DNA of 51,521 nt from Bdellovibrionales bacterium (lineage in GTDB: Bacteria > Bdellovibrionota > Bdellovibrionia > Bdellovibrionales > Bdellovibrionaceae): positions 1 to 51,521 of the forward strand of contig SXSU01000028.1 of the NCBI GenBank assembly GCA_005793345.1. The letters are read 5' to 3'. Both the position numbers and the translations under genes were made by a program. Of the stretch, positions 9,973 through 18,470 are shown in pieces (the first letter of the stretch is position 1; every line of letters starts with the position of its first letter). The notes under the pieces are model-generated. The model was not told the DNA's origin and ran no database searches. It saw only the letters and a program-made list of their open reading frames with translations.

Positions 9973-11190
9973 CTATTGTAATTTTGGTTTGTCTAAATTT
10001 TTAAGCTTAGAAGCTGCTTGTTCAAGTTCAGGTTGAGTAATTCCAAGTTCCTTGACTTTTGTAGTTGTAATATACTGTACAGGAATATCTTTACGTAATG
10101 AAATTTGACTTGGTTTTAATGATTTTGTAACACCAGTTCTAAATAACCAAAGAGGCATTGAGCTTTGTGACTCATCAAATGTTTGACGAAGTACATCTAA
10201 GTTTGAATCAAACAGTTGTTGTTCTTCTTGTGTTGCAAGCTTAGCTTTGTTTTCAGATTCTTGTTGCATTAAAACAGAATGAAGACTCATAGCAGATAAG
10301 GGTTGAACTCCATATCCAATTTGATTCAGTTTAGTCCAAATACGCATTGCAAGAGCGCCAACTTCGATAAAGCTCATTGGTGATTGATCGGGGCACCAAA
10401 ATGATACTAATGAAGAACTACTATTTATTAACTTTTTTGTTTCACTAACTCTTATTTTTTTAACTACTTTTGGATATAAAAAATTTAATAAGTTAGGAAA
10501 TTTTTTAAGTAACATAATGCTTGGAATATCAATGATTTTAATACCTAATTGAGACCAATGCAATCCATCTTTACTAGTCTCAGCATCAGAACGTTTAAAT
10601 CTAATCCATTTCGAAATATCAGAAAAAATATCACCTTTAGAAAATAAATAAGCTTCATTTTCTGCTATTCTATTAAAAAGTAGATTGTTTTTAGAATCAG
10701 AATTATCCATAAAGTTAATAATTTTTGTTTTTGCCTTTTCAGTAAATACAACTTGTTCTTCTATCCAAGATTTTAATTGCAGAGGGATAAATCCACCTTC
10801 ATAACTTTCTCTATTGACATGTCTTTGTTGAATTGCGGGAACAAGTTCTTTATCGCTTTCAAATAATTTTTCTTGAAATGAATTTTCATTTAATGAAAGT
10901 TGTAACCATGCTGACTCTGAATTTCTTTTCCCAAATCCATTTTTAACTATAATTTCAGTACCAAATTCATTTGCATTTGCAACGATTCTAAAAGTTTCTG
11001 CTAACATTCCTAATGCAATTTTAGAAGCACCTTCATTTACATTTAAAATATGTCGAGCTCTAGAATCATCATGAAAAATAGTTAAAGCTTTATCGTCCCA
11101 AACTAAACTAAATGGTTGGCAATTATCTGCTGATGGTGATTTTTGAATAGCTAAGTTTATTTGCTCTTGAATTTCTTTAAGTGTTTTCAT
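9973..11190 (-). CDS. Nitroreductase-fold (Acg/MoeY-like) oxidoreductase
   Basis: Probable FMN-binding oxidoreductase of the nitroreductase superfamily; the substrate is unknown. The N-terminus carries the family signature SPSADNCQPFSLVWDD near residue 20 and the conserved SRARHIL segment. The second half contains FIEVGALAMRIWTKLNQIGYG near residue 275 and ends with PLWLFRTGVTKSL near residue 360, consistent with a split nitroreductase domain of about 400 residues. The start is set at 11190 because AGGAG lies seven bases upstream of that ATG; an upstream in-frame start at 11241 would add 17 residues but lacks a comparable ribosome site. It converges on carB and has no operon partner. Confidence 0.75.
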   Translation of the reverse strand: MKTLKEIQEQINLAIQKSPSADNCQPFSLVWDDKALTIFHDDSRARHILNVNEGASKIALGMLAETFRIVANANEFGTEIIVKNGFGKRNSESAWLQLSLNENSFQEKLFESDKELVPAIQQRHVNRESYEGGFIPLQLKSWIEEQVVFTEKAKTKIINFMDNSDSKNNLLFNRIAENEAYLFSKGDIFSDISKWIRFKRSDAETSKDGLHWSQLGIKIIDIPSIMLLKKFPNLLNFLYPKVVKKIRVSETKKLINSSSSLVSFWCPDQSPMSFIEVGALAMRIWTKLNQIGYGVQPLSAMSLHSVLMQQESENKAKLATQEEQQLFDSNLDVLRQTFDESQSSMPLWLFRTGVTKSLKPSQISLRKDIPVQYITTTKVKELGITQPELEQAASKLKNLDKPKLQ

Positions 11191-11343
11191 AATTACTCCT
11201 TTAAATGTATTTGCTTCTGTTAATAGAATAAAAGAGTTCACTGATTAAACCCATGGAGAGTTTTTTGCCGTTGAATTAGAATTGCTGATGAAAAATAAGA
11301 ACTTGAATCATTTGGTTCAAATTGAGAATTAAACAACTGGACT

Positions 11344-11371
11344 TTGCTATTCTCAAGTAACGAAATATAAT
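11344..11371 (+). promoter_or_regulatory. Predicted sigma70 promoter for a leaderless mRNA
   Basis: TTGCTA (11344-11349), 16-base spacer, perfect TATAAT (11366-11371), then six bases to the ATG at 11378. Transcription would start at about the A of the ATG. No ribosome binding site precedes the gene. Confidence 0.5.
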
Positions 11372-11377
11372 TAATAA

Positions 11378-12943
11378 ATGACATTTGAAAATAATAATGA
11401 ATTAAAACTTCAAAAAATGAAGTCCCTCTATAATGAATTTGATCAAATGATTAAACGGGGAGAGAGTTCTCAAGTTTTTAATTTATGCAAAAGTATAAAT
11501 TCGAGTGAAATTCCACGAAACTTATTGGTTGAATTTGCTGAAATCGCTCGACGTATTGGGCAACCGCAATTAATGATAAGATGGCTAAGGCCAATAGTAC
11601 GATCTGAAAAACCTGCACATCCACCAGTAAGTATAATGGAGCTTACGACATATACACAAGGTTTGATCCGATTAGGTGGTTTTAATGAAGCTCAACGGAT
11701 GATTGAAACTATTTTAAAACATGAAGGTGAAAAAACTTTTGAGCAGTTCCGTGGAGGAATTTATTTTATGCAAGCCTCATTATTTGTGATGCAATGGAAA
11801 TATAAAAAAGCAATTCCTTTTTTTAAAAAACATAGAACTTTAAAATCAGTTGAGGGTTATCAAAAAGTTGTGAGTACTTTAAATTTGATAGCAGCATATT
11901 CTGCTATTGGAGATTTTAAAAAATCAATTTTTGAAATTAATAGATTAGAGCCAAAACTTATAAAAAACAATGCCACTGGCCAATTTACTTTGATTCTTGG
12001 AAATTTAAATGAAGTAAAATCACAAGTTATGTTTCTTTTAAAAAATTATAGTGAAGCATTACTTTGTTTAGACAAAGCAAATCAGTTATTAAAACGTGCA
12101 GATAAAAGAAGTTTGCTCTATGTTGCTAAATGGAAAACTTTAATTGAATTAGCAGTTTCAGATTCTGATAATAAAATAATTTATTTAAATCAATTACGTG
12201 AAATTCAATTGCAATCAAAACTAATATCTGATTATGAAACAGTTAGAGAAATTGATTTTCAATATGCACTTTTTACTAAAAATATTGATATGTTTTTAAA
12301 AGTATATTGGGGATCAAGACAAGAAACTTATCGAAAAAGAATACTAAAAATATTTACAGATGAATTAAATCTCAATCCTAAAGAGTTTATTCAGAAATCA
12401 TTTAATTATCCACTCTTCAAACAAGAAGAGATTAGTAGAATAGTTACCAAAAATTTTCCAACGGTTGATCTACTGAGCAATGTAAGATCTAAGTTAGTAA
12501 GAAAACTTTTTGCGCTCCTAACACGTGAATTTTATCGACCATTGCGTTTAATTGAGCTTTTTGATGAATTATATCCAGACGAATATTTTAACCCAAAATC
12601 TACTCCAGAAAAAATTCATAAACTTATAAATTATGCTCGAATATTTATTACTAAAAATAAGTATCCAATAGAAATAAAAAATTTAAAAGTTGGATTTCAA
12701 ATTGTAGCTACACAGCCGTGCTATCTTGTGATTCAAAATTCTAATGTTGATTCTAATAATAAAAAATTAGAATTTAAATTGTCTCCTGAATTACAAACAA
12801 AAAGGGAATTTACTATTGACGAATTTATAAATTATCATTCAATGCCTGAGCGTACCGCTCGAAACACGTTAAAAAAACTTATAGAGTCAAAAAAAATTAA
12901 AAAATTAAATTTTAGAAAAAAATCAACTTTTAAATTTTTATAA
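11378..12943 (+). CDS. TPR protein with C-terminal winged-helix regions, putative regulator
   Basis: I do not recognise a named family. The 521-residue protein is cytoplasmic. Residues 1-330 are helical and TPR-like (for example AIGDFKKSIFEINRLEP and YSEALLCLDKANQLL). Residues about 375-450 resemble an OmpR-type winged helix: a helix-rich LIELFDELYPDEYF stretch, then KIHKLINYARIFI and IKNLKVGFQIVA in the position of the recognition helix and wing. A second helix-turn-helix-like block, FTIDEFINYHSMPERTARNT with KKLIESKKIKKL, lies near the C-terminus. This organisation suggests a signal-integrating transcriptional regulator. The gene stands alone behind a predicted leaderless promoter. The DNA-binding role is inference from pattern only. 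Confidence 0.7.
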   Translation: MTFENNNELKLQKMKSLYNEFDQMIKRGESSQVFNLCKSINSSEIPRNLLVEFAEIARRIGQPQLMIRWLRPIVRSEKPAHPPVSIMELTTYTQGLIRLGGFNEAQRMIETILKHEGEKTFEQFRGGIYFMQASLFVMQWKYKKAIPFFKKHRTLKSVEGYQKVVSTLNLIAAYSAIGDFKKSIFEINRLEPKLIKNNATGQFTLILGNLNEVKSQVMFLLKNYSEALLCLDKANQLLKRADKRSLLYVAKWKTLIELAVSDSDNKIIYLNQLREIQLQSKLISDYETVREIDFQYALFTKNIDMFLKVYWGSRQETYRKRILKIFTDELNLNPKEFIQKSFNYPLFKQEEISRIVTKNFPTVDLLSNVRSKLVRKLFALLTREFYRPLRLIELFDELYPDEYFNPKSTPEKIHKLINYARIFITKNKYPIEIKNLKVGFQIVATQPCYLVIQNSNVDSNNKKLEFKLSPELQTKREFTIDEFINYHSMPERTARNTLKKLIESKKIKKLNFRKKSTFKFL

Positions 12944-13169
12944 TTTTCAATCACCCCCGTATTATGAATTATTAGTATGAATTAAGTCTAAAATTAATCT
13001 TTTATGTATAATTTGAACCGTTTCAATTTAATAAAGTAATTTAATATAAATTCCAATATGAGAAAAATCCTATTTTAAAACGTACAAATCGTAAATTTAA
13101 ATCAAATGGCATCTAAAATAATTTTAAGTAAAACTAATTAAGTAATGTAATAATTATATTTAAGTAGAC

Positions 13170-15908
13170 ATGAAGCAATTTCGTATCATCATTGTTTTCG
13201 GGGGAAAATTGCAACAAATTGTAAGTAGAAAATTTAAAGTTGTTTCGACAATTTATTTTTTCTTAGTCACATTTTTCTTATCGTTTCAAAACTGCTCTTA
13301 TCAGGGTAATTTAGTTGTTTTTGATAATAATTCTAATTCAGGAAATGGTGGAATATATGAAGGAAAACTTAAATTTGTACTTCATTATAAAGAGCAAACT
13401 ATTTTTGATAATTCAATTTCTCTTTACTCTGGGGAGTCATTTCAATATGAGATAAGTGGAGGAACACCACCGTATAATAGTACTCTTGTTGGTGATGGAT
13501 TTTTAAACTCCACAACGCAAACATTTACTGCTCCATATTTATTAGTACCTACAAAATTAAGTAAAATTGCTATACAAGATTCTGTAGGAGAATCTGCCGA
13601 AATAAATATTTCTGTCTTATCATTTACAACAAGTAGTAAATTAATGTATCCTTTGCCAAATACAAAAACAAATGTAGATATTTCTACTATTCAAAAAAAT
13701 AATTTGGGTTTGTTATTTAACTTAGTTTCATATACGGATCATCAGTTTAAAACTTATAGCATATTAAGACAAAGTGCAGATCAAGGAAAAACTTGGAATG
13801 ATATTCATGAGTTTGATTCTAAGGGTAATTTATATATTTCATCTAATAATAATTTATTTTTTATAAGTAATAATAATTATTTTCCGAAAATTAATGACTT
13901 TTGGAGTTCAGATAATGGGGCTACATGGAACCCTATGACACCACCATCTCTGGCTTTGAGTAGAAGTTTTACTGTTCTTCCAACGGGAGACTTATTAATT
14001 ACTGGTGTAGATTACGATTCTACAAAAATGAAGCAAACTTGGGTTGCTATTAAAATTAGTGATATGGGTAAGACTTGGATTGAAGTGGATCGCTTTAACT
14101 ATAATGACACTTATAACTCGAACCCAAATGGAGTATATTTAGATGATTCTGGTTCAATTTGGGTTTTTGGTAGTGCAGCAGCTTCAGGAACTATAGGAGT
14201 TTCAATATTACGTAAAGGAACTAATAATGGTACAACTTGGACAACTGATTTTACTTATACTGATGCAAATTTTGGATTTAGTTTAAATTCTATTGTTAAA
14301 ACCACAAGTAATTTTTTACTTTTAGCAGGTACAGGTAATGATTCAAATAATAAACAATTTACTTATATATATAAAAAGGACTTAAACATAAATTCAAGTT
14401 GGTCTTTAATTCGTAAGAATTGGGGAATTGGTAATTCCTCTTCCCCTCGTTTGTTTATTGATGAATTAAATAATATTTATTGTATTTCAAATGAATACTC
14501 TAACAGTAACTCTCGCTATGTAATTGAAAAAAGTACTGATCAAGGATTAGTTTGGACTAAAATTTTTGACGAATTATACAGTGATAATACTAAAATTAGA
14601 CCACAAAATATTTTCTCATATAATGGAAAACTTTTAGCTACTGCTGGTCATCTTTTTAGAGAAAGCACTTCAATTTCGTATATTCAATCTCTAGATGGGG
14701 GAGCTACTTGGTTTGAGCTGAGTCAATTTGCTCCTTTAAGTAAAGTCGGTGGAATTTTTTATGTACGAGATATGATAGAACTAAAAGATGAAAGTTTTTT
14801 ATCTGTAGGCTGGAGTAGTCAGGCTCTACCATCGCTTGGAAGTGATAGTAACTGGAATGTTCAAATTACAAAAGATAATGGTACATCTTGGACGGATTCT
14901 GATGTATCACCTTTTACATGGGTGCAGCCAACAAGGGCCGAAAGTGCTTTTAAATCATCTAAAGGAGATTTATTTGTAGTTGGGCAATCCGAGAGTGTAA
15001 CATTTAAAGGAGTATATTCACATAAACAACAGTGGGCCGTTCGAAAATCTTCAGATGAAGGTAAAACCTGGGAAAATGTTGATATTTATGCTCCAGAAGA
15101 TAGTTTTGATTTTGGTAATACTGCATTTTCAATTACAGAAGATGAGCAAGGTGCAATTTATGTTTATGGATATATTTATTATTTTCCAAAAGGAAAAAAA
15201 ATAGTTCGAAAATCAACTGACGAAGGATTAACTTGGACCATAATCGATAATTTAGAAAATATTAATGATAGTCGACATAAACCTAAAATTAAATATTGTG
15301 GGAAAAATAATTTATTTTTAATTGATACAGGACTGCTACAAGATAAATCAAATATAACTTCTGGTTCAACTGAATATTATTATAAAAATACTGCTTTAAG
15401 AATGAGTAAAAATAACGGACTGACATGGAGTGAGCTACCAATTAATAATATTCATCTTAATTCTTTAGAACCTGTAGATCAAGTTACTTTTACAGAAATA
15501 AGTTGTGATAATTCAGGTGAGGTTATACTTTTTGGAATAAAAAACGGTAGTAGTTATATAAATTATAAAAATGCAAAATTATTTGTATTAAAGAGTAAAG
15601 ACTTTGGTTTAAACTGGAGTCAAGTTGAACTTCCATATGAGGATACAATAGTTAATTCAGTAGTTAAAACAGCTGAAAATTATTGGCTGGGAGGAGTTCG
15701 ATCTGGAGATCAATGGTCAATAGTAAAAACCTCATTAGATTTTTCTGAAATGGCAGAAGTAGATCGAAACAATAGTCAAGAATCATCCTCATCCTCAGCC
15801 GCATCCTCATCCTCAGTTATTAAATTATTACCTTGTAAAGAAAATCTTTGTGCCATTGGCATTGAAAATCGATTCTCTAGATTTAAAGTCTTACAACTTA
15901 AATATTAA
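13170..15908 (+). CDS. Asp-box (BNR) repeat lipoprotein
   Basis: Large exported protein, probably a surface or periplasmic lipoprotein with sialidase-type beta-propeller repeats. The hydrophobic segment near residues 26-41 ends in LSFQNC, a probable lipobox Cys near residue 42. About ten Asp-box motifs follow between residues 200 and 820, such as SADQGKTW, SSDNGATW, SLDGGATW, SSDEGKTW and SKDFGLNW, spaced irregularly. Catalytic residues of a true sialidase were not identified, so it may bind rather than cut. A poly-Ser tract near the C-terminus comes from a hexanucleotide-like TCATCC repeat (15783-15816). A TTG at 13209 preceded by a G-run is an alternative start that gives a more normal signal peptide. 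It precedes the ABC exporter genes on the same strand. Confidence 0.75.
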   Translation: MKQFRIIIVFGGKLQQIVSRKFKVVSTIYFFLVTFFLSFQNCSYQGNLVVFDNNSNSGNGGIYEGKLKFVLHYKEQTIFDNSISLYSGESFQYEISGGTPPYNSTLVGDGFLNSTTQTFTAPYLLVPTKLSKIAIQDSVGESAEINISVLSFTTSSKLMYPLPNTKTNVDISTIQKNNLGLLFNLVSYTDHQFKTYSILRQSADQGKTWNDIHEFDSKGNLYISSNNNLFFISNNNYFPKINDFWSSDNGATWNPMTPPSLALSRSFTVLPTGDLLITGVDYDSTKMKQTWVAIKISDMGKTWIEVDRFNYNDTYNSNPNGVYLDDSGSIWVFGSAAASGTIGVSILRKGTNNGTTWTTDFTYTDANFGFSLNSIVKTTSNFLLLAGTGNDSNNKQFTYIYKKDLNINSSWSLIRKNWGIGNSSSPRLFIDELNNIYCISNEYSNSNSRYVIEKSTDQGLVWTKIFDELYSDNTKIRPQNIFSYNGKLLATAGHLFRESTSISYIQSLDGGATWFELSQFAPLSKVGGIFYVRDMIELKDESFLSVGWSSQALPSLGSDSNWNVQITKDNGTSWTDSDVSPFTWVQPTRAESAFKSSKGDLFVVGQSESVTFKGVYSHKQQWAVRKSSDEGKTWENVDIYAPEDSFDFGNTAFSITEDEQGAIYVYGYIYYFPKGKKIVRKSTDEGLTWTIIDNLENINDSRHKPKIKYCGKNNLFLIDTGLLQDKSNITSGSTEYYYKNTALRMSKNNGLTWSELPINNIHLNSLEPVDQVTFTEISCDNSGEVILFGIKNGSSYINYKNAKLFVLKSKDFGLNWSQVELPYEDTIVNSVVKTAENYWLGGVRSGDQWSIVKTSLDFSEMAEVDRNNSQESSSSSAASSSSVIKLLPCKENLCAIGIENRFSRFKVLQLKY

Positions 15909-15917
15909 ATTAATAAT

Positions 15918-15945
15918 TTGACACCTTAATAATTAATTTCATAAT
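15918..15945 (+). promoter_or_regulatory. Predicted sigma70 promoter of the ABC exporter
   Basis: Perfect TTGACA (15918-15923), 16-base spacer, CATAAT (15940-15945). The ATG at 15952 lies six bases further on, where transcription should start. There is no ribosome binding site. This is the clearest case in the window of a predicted leaderless mRNA. Confidence 0.6.
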
Positions 15946-15951
15946 TAATCA

Positions 15952-16665
15952 ATGGATAAGAGTATACCTGTAATTAGTCTTTCAAATGTAAATGATTGTG
16001 ATGGAATAATTCGAGATATGAGTTTTGATGTTTTAGAAAAAACTGTAACAGGTTTTGTTGGATTAAATGGTTCAGGTAAGACAACAACGATTAAAACAAT
16101 ATTACAATTTAAAAAATTATCATCTGGTACAATTAAATATTTTGGAGATCAAAAGTTTTCAAATGAAACTCGGTCATTGGTAGGTTTTTTACCAGAGAGA
16201 CCTTATTTTTATCCTTTTTTAACTGGAAATGAGTTTTTAAAATTGCACTGGGATCTCCATTTTTCAAAAAGTACAAAGTTTGAACTTAAAAAAAATTATT
16301 GGTTAAATCGATTAGATTTAAAATCAGCACAATCAACTAAATTAAAAAATTATTCTAAAGGAATGCTTCAAAGGATCGGTATTGCTCAATCTCTAATTCA
16401 TGATCCAAAACTAATAATTTGGGATGAGCCCATGAGTGGTCTTGATCCCTTAGGGAGACAATTGATAAGAGAAATTTTATTAGAGAAAAAAGATGAGGGT
16501 GTCACAATTTTTTTTAGTTCTCATTTATTACAAGACATTAAAGAATTATGTGATCGTATTGTGATTATTAATAAGGGAAGAAACTTTTTTGAGGGTCCAT
16601 TGAGTGAGTTTGAGGTGGAAGGTGAAAATCTTGAGCAAACATTTTTAACAAAAATAAAGAGTTGA
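15952..16665 (+). CDS. ABC transporter ATP-binding protein
   Basis: ATPase subunit of an ABC-2 type exporter. Walker A GLNGSGKTTTIK is at about residues 37-48, the ABC signature region is NYSKGMLQRIGIAQ, Walker B plus catalytic Glu is LIIWDEP near residue 155, the D-loop is SGLDPLGRQ, and the H-loop is SSHLL. Length is typical for the CcmA/NatA-like class. The stop lies four bases before the start of the permease gene, so the two form one transcription unit. The cargo is unknown. The upstream Asp-box lipoprotein is on the same strand, but this gene has its own near-consensus promoter. Confidence 0.9.
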   Translation: MDKSIPVISLSNVNDCDGIIRDMSFDVLEKTVTGFVGLNGSGKTTTIKTILQFKKLSSGTIKYFGDQKFSNETRSLVGFLPERPYFYPFLTGNEFLKLHWDLHFSKSTKFELKKNYWLNRLDLKSAQSTKLKNYSKGMLQRIGIAQSLIHDPKLIIWDEPMSGLDPLGRQLIREILLEKKDEGVTIFFSSHLLQDIKELCDRIVIINKGRNFFEGPLSEFEVEGENLEQTFLTKIKS

Positions 16666-16669
16666 GCAT

Positions 16670-17431
16670 ATGATATTAGTTATTGCATTAAATACATTTC
16701 GAGAAGTTTATCGAAATAAATTTTTTGTGAGTTTATTTTTTATTTCATTAATGTTTATTATGTTTAGCCTAATATTAGGAGAACTAACATTTGAAGAACA
16801 ATTTAAAATAATGTTTGATGTTGGTTTTGCATCAATTCATATTTTTTTAATCATATCGTCAATATTTTTGGGTTCTTTTTTAGTTATTAGAGAATTAGAA
16901 TCTCAAACTTATCAGACTCTTTTGACTACGCCTTTAACTAGAAATCAGTTTTTGATAGGAAAATTTATAGGACTAAATTTAATCAATTTACTCATGTTAA
17001 TTATTTTAACTTTTTGTTTATATTTACTTTTAAGTTTAATAGGAAAGTTTTCAGCAATAAATTTTAGTGTAATATGTTTACTTTTATTTTTTGAAAGTAG
17101 TTTGCTAATTTGTGGGGCTTTTTTATTTTCCCTTTTGTTTTCACCATTTGTAAGTATTTTTATTAGTATGAGTTTATATTTTATAGGTCATTGGATTGAG
17201 GAACTTAATTATTTTTCTACTCAATCAAATTCAATTTTTTATAAACAATTAAGTTCAGTAGTAAACTTTATTGTTCCTCATCTTTATGAAACGAATTATA
17301 GATTTTTAGATTATATGTTTACAACTAATATTAATTTTGTAGATCTTAATTTTATTTTAATTCATATAGTAATGTGGATTATCACCTTTTTAATTTTATC
17401 ATCAATAGTTTTTAGCAAAAAATCACTTTAA
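16670..17431 (+). CDS. ABC-2 type transporter permease
   Basis: Integral membrane partner of the preceding ATPase. The 253-residue protein shows about six hydrophobic spans. It begins with a cytoplasmic NTFREVYRNKFF segment typical of ABC-2 permeases, and the loop ESQTYQTLLTTPLTRNQFLIGKFIG matches the conserved region near the second span (given here in two parts: ESQTYQTLL and TTPLTRNQFLIGKF). It starts four bases after the ATPase stop and has no separate promoter. The pair resembles NosF/NosY or NatA/NatB-type exporters, but neighbours do not show the substrate. Confidence 0.85.
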   Translation: MILVIALNTFREVYRNKFFVSLFFISLMFIMFSLILGELTFEEQFKIMFDVGFASIHIFLIISSIFLGSFLVIRELESQTYQTLLTTPLTRNQFLIGKFIGLNLINLLMLIILTFCLYLLLSLIGKFSAINFSVICLLLFFESSLLICGAFLFSLLFSPFVSIFISMSLYFIGHWIEELNYFSTQSNSIFYKQLSSVVNFIVPHLYETNYRFLDYMFTTNINFVDLNFILIHIVMWIITFLILSSIVFSKKSL

Positions 17432-17433
17432 TT

Positions 17434-17456
17434 AAATGTATCAAATTAATACATTT
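17434..17456 (+). terminator. Weak hairpin after the ABC permease
   Basis: AAATGTAT (17434-17441) and ATACATTT (17449-17456) form an 8-bp stem with a seven-base loop just after the permease stop. It is AT-rich and followed by only short T-runs, so termination is possible but not certain. Confidence 0.4.
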
Positions 17457-17532
17457 GGTATAAAAATTTTTAGAGAATTTTTGTATTTACAATTTACACT
17501 TAATTTTATTTTCAAAATTTAAAATCAAAATT

Positions 17533-17560
17533 GAAACACTTTGTTTCGTATTGAAACAAA
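17533..17560. repeat. Three-part complementary motif upstream of the lysozyme-fold gene
   Basis: GAAACA (17533-17538), TGTTTC (17542-17547) and GAAACA (17553-17558) can form two mutually exclusive hairpins. The second is extended to TTTGTTTC/GAAACAAA, a perfect 8-bp stem with a five-base loop. It sits about 110 bases before the next gene start. It could be an operator or a leader structure. Confidence 0.4.
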
Positions 17561-17650
17561 TATCTATATTTAAAATTATGAAAGTGGCTCTGGTAGCGGA
17601 AAAGTAGTCGTTCGTCCATTTAAGTTTTTCATGAAACACCGATAGTAAAG

Positions 17651-17670
17651 CACGTTGGAGGTGTAACGTG
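17651..17670 (+). promoter_or_regulatory. Start-codon hairpin with ribosome site in its loop
   Basis: CACGTT (17651-17656) pairs with AACGTG (17665-17670). The loop holds the GGAGG ribosome site (17657-17661), and the GTG start codon (17668-17670) is within the stem. The six-base stem could slow initiation until opened. Confidence 0.45.
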
Positions 17671-18384
17671 AAAAAAATATTTGTTAGAATATCAACCATT
17701 TTATTATTAAGCCCTTTAGCTCTTGAGGCATCAGCAATATACCCAGAAGGCTATTTGCAAAGTGAAAACTTCGAAGGACAATTACAGCAAATAAATTTTA
17801 GTCCAACTTGGGAAAAGAAACCCGAGGCACGAGCGTGGTCAGAATTTTTATACGATCTTATTGATCGGGAACTTTTTGTTGATTTAGATAAAGTCACCGA
17901 TATGACAAGATTTTGTCCAACTTATAAAAAATTAGATCGTGAACATAAAATTTATGCATGGCTAGAGCTAGTTTCTCAAATGACATATTATGAATCAGGG
18001 TGGTCACCAGTTTCTCGAATGCAAGAAGATATGGGGACAGATCCTGTTACTAAGAAGCCTGTTTTTTCTGAAGGTCTTATGCAGTTATCTTATCAAGATA
18101 CAGTAAATTATCCTAAACTTTTAAAATATCCTGATTGTAAAATTGATTGGTCAAAGGATAAAGATTTAGCCGTCAAAGATCCTAACAAAACTATATTAAA
18201 TCCCTATATAAATTTAGAATGCGGTAGTCGAATATTAGCAGATCAAATAAAAAGAAAAAGAAAAATTGCAATGAGTAGTGGTGTCTATTGGGCAGTATTG
18301 CGTGATAATCCATATCAATTTTGGAAAGCAAAAGTAGTGGATCAAATTGCTGCTGGAGTAAAAAAAGTATCCTTTTGTAGATAA
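17668..18384 (+). CDS. Secreted lysozyme-fold (transglycosylase-like) protein
   Basis: Exported protein with a signal peptide (residues 1-23, MKKIFVRISTILLLSPLALE then ASA). The core carries the lysozyme-like pattern: AWLELVSQMTYYESGW with a probable catalytic Glu109, then SEGLMQLSYQDT near residue 130, analogous to the GLMQ motif of SLT enzymes. Several Cys residues (for example in RFCPTYKK, YPDCK, LECGS, SFCR) could form periplasmic disulfides. At 238 residues it is a compact single-domain form. The GTG start is supported by GGAGG at 17657-17661. Peptidoglycan cleavage is likely by family logic but unproven. It is preceded by about 236 bases without a gene. Confidence 0.75.
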   Translation: MKKIFVRISTILLLSPLALEASAIYPEGYLQSENFEGQLQQINFSPTWEKKPEARAWSEFLYDLIDRELFVDLDKVTDMTRFCPTYKKLDREHKIYAWLELVSQMTYYESGWSPVSRMQEDMGTDPVTKKPVFSEGLMQLSYQDTVNYPKLLKYPDCKIDWSKDKDLAVKDPNKTILNPYINLECGSRILADQIKRKRKIAMSSGVYWAVLRDNPYQFWKAKVVDQIAAGVKKVSFCR

Positions 18385-18470
18385 TTTTTTAATCATCCCT
18401 AATAAATAAAAAAACAAATAAAAAAAATAAGTTGACAGAATGTAATGAATCCATCAAGCATCAAAGTACT

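Noticed and set aside
12944..12959. TTTTCAATCACCCCCG just after the gene ending at 12943 closely matches the right arm of the carB terminator hairpin (9943-9956).
   Set aside because: The complementary left arm is missing, so it cannot fold into the hairpin. A single 16-base partial match is not enough to call a repeat family.
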